14,312 bases of DNA from Bacteroidota bacterium (GTDB lineage Bacteria > Bacteroidota > Bacteroidia > Flavobacteriales_F > PHOS-HE28), in NCBI GenBank assembly GCA_023428865.1, contig JAEYWT010000164.1:1-14312 (forward strand). Reading direction: 5' to 3'. The notes beneath the pieces are model-generated. The model had not been told where the DNA came from, made no database searches, and worked only from the letters and a program-made list of their open reading frames with translations. The position numbers were made by a program, and so were the translations under genes. Position 1 is the first letter of the stretch. Each line of letters begins with the position of its first letter. Positions 13,439-14,312 of the stretch are shown piece by piece.

Positions 13439-14312
13439 TGCACACGTTCTTCGCTTCGGTGAAGAAGCGCAACGCCTCTACGCCACCTTCTCGCCCTACA
13501 CCGCTCTGTTTCACCCCACCGAACGGCGTGCGTAGGTCGCGCACCATCCAGCAGTTCACCCACACGATGCCCGCCTGCAAGGCGCGCGCCACACGATGGC
13601 TGCGTTTCACATCGTTCGTCCACACCACGCTCGCCAGACCATAGGGCGTTGCATTGGCCAATGCGATCGCCTCCTCTTCGGTATCGAAGGGCTGCAAGGT
13701 CACCACCGGGCCGAAGATCTCTTCTTGATTGGTGCGGCATTGCGGGCCAAGACCATCGATCACGGTGGGTGCCAGGTACCAGCCATCCTTCAAGGGTCCA
13801 TCCAGCAGCACACGCGTTCCGCCGCACAGCACTTGGCCACCTTCTTCCTGCGCCAGGGTGATGTAGCCCAGCACTTTCTCCATGTGGTCCTTGCTCACCA
13901 CAGCGCCCAGGTCGTTATTGGCATCGTTCGGATCACCAACGCGCAACGCCTTCACCCGATCAACGAAGGTCTTGCGGAAACGCTCGTAGATGCCGCGTTG
14001 CACCAGGATACGCGAACCGCACAAGCAGATCTGCCCTTGGTTGGTGAAACTGCTGCGGAGGGTGGTCTCCAACATCGCATCGAAGTCGCAATCGTCGAAG
14101 ATCAATACGGGGTTCTTGCCACCGAGTTCCAAGCTCAGCTTCTTGAACATCGGTGCGGCCACGCGTGCGATCTCTGCCCCTGTTCGCGTTCCACCGGTGA
14201 AGGAGATGGCGGGGATGCGCGGGTGGGCGGTGATGGCCGCACCTACTTTGGGGCCAAGCCCATGAACGATGTTTAGCACACCCGGTGGAATACCGGCGGC
14301 CTTGCACAAGGT
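13428..14312 (-). CDS. Aldehyde dehydrogenase, 2-aminomuconic/2-hydroxymuconic semialdehyde type, C-terminal part
   Basis: The C-terminal 294 residues of an NAD-dependent aldehyde dehydrogenase (full proteins are near 480-500); the N-terminus lies beyond the right edge. Visible motifs are PGVLNIVHG, the NAD-binding SFTGGTRTG, the general-base Glu in LELGGKNP, and the catalytic Cys in NQGQICLCGSR, followed by EEIFGPVV and a tail WVNCWMVRDLRTPFGGVKQS ending in NVCIKL. The ICLCxSR block and the tail with R-D-L-R-T-P-F-G-G are typical of the 2-aminomuconic and 2-hydroxymuconic semialdehyde dehydrogenase group (related to ALDH8A1, AmnC, XylG). The enzyme oxidises a ring-cleavage semialdehyde to the muconate. 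Together with the RidA-like gene at 6967-7377 this suggests a kynurenine-type tryptophan breakdown route. Substrate choice within the group is inferred. Confidence 0.85.
   Translation of the reverse strand, partial: TLCKAAGIPPGVLNIVHGLGPKVGAAITAHPRIPAISFTGGTRTGAEIARVAAPMFKKLSLELGGKNPVLIFDDCDFDAMLETTLRSSFTNQGQICLCGSRILVQRGIYERFRKTFVDRVKALRVGDPNDANNDLGAVVSKDHMEKVLGYITLAQEEGGQVLCGGTRVLLDGPLKDGWYLAPTVIDGLGPQCRTNQEEIFGPVVTLQPFDTEEEAIALANATPYGLASVVWTNDVKRSHRVARALQAGIVWVNCWMVRDLRTPFGGVKQSGVGREGGVEALRFFTEAKNVCIKL

Overview
The window looks like chromosomal DNA of a fairly GC-rich member of the Bacteroidota, probably a Flavobacteriales-type lineage. The evidence is two secreted proteins ending in type IX secretion (T9SS) C-terminal sorting domains, two perfect TAnnTTTG Bacteroidota -7 promoter elements, no obvious Shine-Dalgarno sites, a LytS/LytTR-type two-component pair and a SiaB-family protein. 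Gene density is high and most genes are of ordinary chromosomal type. No insertion sequence, integrase or CRISPR array is visible.

Layout. (1) 1-518 (+): C-terminal part of a DASS/SLC13-type sodium:anion symporter. (2) 626-2398 (+): a 590-residue AIPR-family (abortive-infection) protein with an Mrr-like nuclease core at its N-terminus, preceded by two short perfect palindromes. (3) 2531-5081 (+): a TPR-containing, membrane-anchored LytS-type histidine kinase and its LytTR response regulator, 22 bp apart. (4) 5176-6966 (+): a T9SS-sorted secreted repeat protein whose stop codon abuts that of a convergent RidA-family gene (6967-7377, -). (5) 7527-8663 (+): a second T9SS-sorted, propeller-like secreted protein. 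(6) 8721-8955: a promoter, a leader hairpin, tRNA-Ala(GGC), a terminator and, 103 bp further on, a degenerate second copy of the tRNA and its trailer. (7) 8956-9356: no confident gene. (8) 9357-12047 (-): polyphosphate kinase 1 carrying an extra N-terminal HD-hydrolase domain of about 200 residues. (9) 12154-13215 (+), divergent from it: a SiaB-family protein made of two tandem SiaB-like domains, the second having lost its N-box. (10) 13304-13438 (+): a 44-codon aromatic-rich small ORF overlapping the 3' end of (11) a partial aldehyde dehydrogenase (13428-14312, -) of the 2-aminomuconic / 2-hydroxymuconic semialdehyde type.

How the genes may work together. The kinase and regulator form one signalling unit and may act on surface or secreted functions. 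The RidA protein resembles the 2-aminomuconate deaminase branch and the dehydrogenase resembles 2-aminomuconic semialdehyde dehydrogenase. Both would fit the lower kynurenine (tryptophan) catabolic route, although they are 6 kb apart. The most unusual part is the divergent pair of an HD-polyphosphate kinase fusion and a duplicated SiaB-type kinase. The HD segment resembles, from memory, the N-terminal HD module of Bacteroidota HD-DUF5706 (Pycsar-effector-like) proteins, so the fusion could couple polyphosphate synthesis to nucleotide hydrolysis or signalling. The AIPR gene is the only likely phage-defence gene and stands alone among ordinary genes.
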